Below are positions 50,980 to 52,464 of a stretch of 52,464 nucleotides of DNA, piece after piece (the first letter of the stretch is position 1; every line of letters starts with the position of its first letter). The notes under the pieces are model-generated. The model worked only from the letters and a program-made list of their open reading frames with translations, had not been told where the DNA came from and searched no databases. The translations under genes and the position numbers were made by a program. This stretch comes from Bacteroidota bacterium (lineage in GTDB: Bacteria > Bacteroidota > Bacteroidia > Chitinophagales > Chitinophagaceae). The stretch is taken from the NCBI GenBank assembly GCA_018267615.1, contig JAFDYD010000012.1:42388-94851 (forward strand), given 5' to 3'.

Positions 50980-52413
50980 TCAGCCTATTTTGAAAACATC
51001 ATGCAATACTTTATTTGCAGCATGGTATCCGCACATGCCATGTACACCACCGCCAGGCGCAGTGGAGGATGAGCAGATATAAATTCCTTTTGAAGAGGTT
51101 TTGTATGGAGAAAATCTTAGAACGGGTCTTGTAAAAAGTTGCCCGATATCCTGTATCCCTCCGCCAATATCTCCGCCTATATAGTTCGGATTATATGCTT
51201 CCATTTCGGCGCTGTTCATGGAATGACGGGCGAGTATTAATTTTTTAAAACCCGGTGCAAATCGTTCTACCTGGTTCTCTATGATATCAGTCATATCATG
51301 AGTAGATGATGCAGGCGCGTGACAATAGGCCCATGCAGTATGTTTTCCAGAGGGTGCTCGTGTGTCATCAAATAAGCTGGACTGTGTCAGCAATACAAAT
51401 GGCTTATCGGATATTTTACCAGTGGCATTCATTTGCTCACTTGCCGCTACTTCATCAAATGTATTTCCGATATGAACCGTTCCTGCCTGCCTGCATTCAG
51501 GTGCCGTGAATGGAATGGGTGCGTCGAGTGCCCAATCGATCTTGAATATTCCCATTCCATAGCGATACCTTTTCATCTGCCATTTATAAAGGGAAGAAAA
51601 TTTTTCTCCTGCAATTGTCAATATCTGTTTTGGTGTAAGATCGAAAACGACAGCATGAGCAGACGGCAATTGCTCCAGCGAATTCACCATAAAATTCGTT
51701 TCTATTTTTCCACCCAATTCCAAAAAATAAGAACTGAGTGCATTCGCTATTTGCTGCGATCCTCCTTTGGGAAGCGGCCAGCCTGTAGTATGTCCCAATA
51801 ATAAAAATATCAATGCGATGGCAGTCGTGGCCATATTGGTAAGCGGCTGCATTCCGTGTGCAGCCATTCCTGCAAACAGCCCTTGTGCATGACCGTTATG
51901 AAAATGCTTTTTGACGAAATGGCTCACTGGTGTTATTCCATAATAACCAAATTTTGCCAATGCAACCGGGTGACTGGGAAAAGAAGCAGGCTTCATCACA
52001 AATGGTAAAAGTTTTGGCCAGTCATTCGACAGTGAAGTCATCAGTTCTTTATAGTAACCGGCATCTTCGCCAAGTGAAGAAGCCGTTTCTTCAATAGAGT
52101 GGTGTAGCGCGGCAGCAGTTCCGTCATCGAATGGATGAGCAGCAGCAATTTTCGGAAAGATATATTCGAGGCCGTGTTTTTCGAGTGGAAGCGATTTGAA
52201 AAAAGGTGAACAAACAGCAAATGGATGAATCGCTGAACAAACATCATGTACATAACCGGGAAGTGTAAGCGCTGTTGAACGCAATCCGCCGCCGATGGTT
52301 TCTTTACCTTCTATTAACAGTACCGAAACACCTGCCTGCTGCAAAACAATCGCAGCAGCCAAACCATTCGGTCCGGATCCTACTACTATGACATCATAGT
52401 CTTTTTTGATCAC
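50980..52413 (-). CDS. FAD-dependent oxidoreductase, phytoene desaturase/PYROXD2-like
   Basis: A 477-residue flavoprotein. The N-terminal dinucleotide fold is VIVVGSGPNGLAAAIVLQQAG (Gly12, Gly14, Gly17) followed by an acidic strand end (LLIEGKETIGGGLRS). The C-terminal FAD contact is KGIYICSSSTAPGGGVHGMCGYHAA. The order and length fit CrtI-like amine oxidases and the bacterial relatives of PYROXD2, not a verified carotenoid desaturase; no crt genes are near. Substrate unknown. It is the last gene; 52414-52464 shows no feature. Confidence 0.87.
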   Translation of the reverse strand: MIKKDYDVIVVGSGPNGLAAAIVLQQAGVSVLLIEGKETIGGGLRSTALTLPGYVHDVCSAIHPFAVCSPFFKSLPLEKHGLEYIFPKIAAAHPFDDGTAAALHHSIEETASSLGEDAGYYKELMTSLSNDWPKLLPFVMKPASFPSHPVALAKFGYYGITPVSHFVKKHFHNGHAQGLFAGMAAHGMQPLTNMATTAIALIFLLLGHTTGWPLPKGGSQQIANALSSYFLELGGKIETNFMVNSLEQLPSAHAVVFDLTPKQILTIAGEKFSSLYKWQMKRYRYGMGIFKIDWALDAPIPFTAPECRQAGTVHIGNTFDEVAASEQMNATGKISDKPFVLLTQSSLFDDTRAPSGKHTAWAYCHAPASSTHDMTDIIENQVERFAPGFKKLILARHSMNSAEMEAYNPNYIGGDIGGGIQDIGQLFTRPVLRFSPYKTSSKGIYICSSSTAPGGGVHGMCGYHAANKVLHDVFKIG

Positions 52414-52464
52414 AGTAAAAATTGTGTAGCAAATTTGAAGAATGTGGGAAATATGAAAATGTGG

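Overview
The window looks like chromosomal DNA of a Bacteroidota member close to the Chitinophagaceae. Reasons: a flexirubin-type dialkylresorcinol (DAR) gene set, an STN-domain TonB-dependent receptor followed by a DUF4249 lipoprotein, TAnnTTTG-like -7 promoter boxes, AT-rich leaders without clear Shine-Dalgarno sites, and the non-phosphorylating-isomerase style of L-rhamnose catabolism (RhaI plus fused RhaEW). No rRNA, tRNA, CRISPR array, transposase, integrase or phage gene was seen. The assignment rests on gene content only.

Layout. (1) 77-643: a small outer-membrane barrel protein, divergent from (2) 999-9925, a one-strand flexirubin/DAR locus: secreted unknown protein, DarA, DarB, small unknown protein, BtrH-like acyltransferase, ABC ATPase and permease, acyl carrier protein, and a ketosynthase plus chain-length-factor pair. 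Ammonia lyase, dehydratase, ketoreductase and MMPL exporter genes expected of a complete flexirubin locus are not in the window. (3) 9929-11545: a short accessory segment with a zinc-ribbon gene broken by a stop codon and an MntA/HepT toxin-antitoxin pair, bounded by three related imperfect palindromes that resemble recombination or cassette borders. (4) 11710-18913: a four-gene envelope operon (unknown secreted protein, TonB receptor, DUF4249 lipoprotein, MG2-like giant). (5) 18992-28732: a haem/FG-GAP lipoprotein, a GH78 rhamnosidase, a YdjC-type deacetylase, a PQQ dehydrogenase with a cytochrome domain and a three-PAS histidine kinase. (6) 29043-29876: an ANT(6)-like nucleotidyltransferase. 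(7) 30209-45751: an L-rhamnose regulon: GntR-type regulator, divergent GH78 rhamnosidase, serine hydrolase, esterase, FtsX/MacB-type permease, RhaT, RhaEW, RhaI and a rhamnulokinase-like kinase. (8) 45849-52413: a signal peptidase II with no ordinary start codon, a dismantled Ada DNA-alkylation repair operon, a protein with TPGG-motif repeats, an ECF sigma factor, a DoxX-like membrane protein and a CrtI/PYROXD2-like flavoprotein.

How it fits together. GH78 enzymes free L-rhamnose, RhaT imports it, RhaI isomerises it, the FGGY kinase phosphorylates rhamnulose, and RhaEW cleaves rhamnulose-1-phosphate and oxidises lactaldehyde. A 16-nt sequence is identical upstream of the GH78 gene at 31612 and of rhaT and lies at a similar distance from each start; it is the best candidate operator for the GntR-type regulator.

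The most unusual feature is not a gene. Nearly every non-overlapping intergenic gap holds a long inverted repeat, often with perfect arms of 19-40 bp. The sequences fall into several unrelated families but share one architecture (arms built from quasi-periodic short words). They occur between convergent genes, inside operons and between divergent promoters, so they are not simply terminators. All calls are by reading; no database search or folding program was run.
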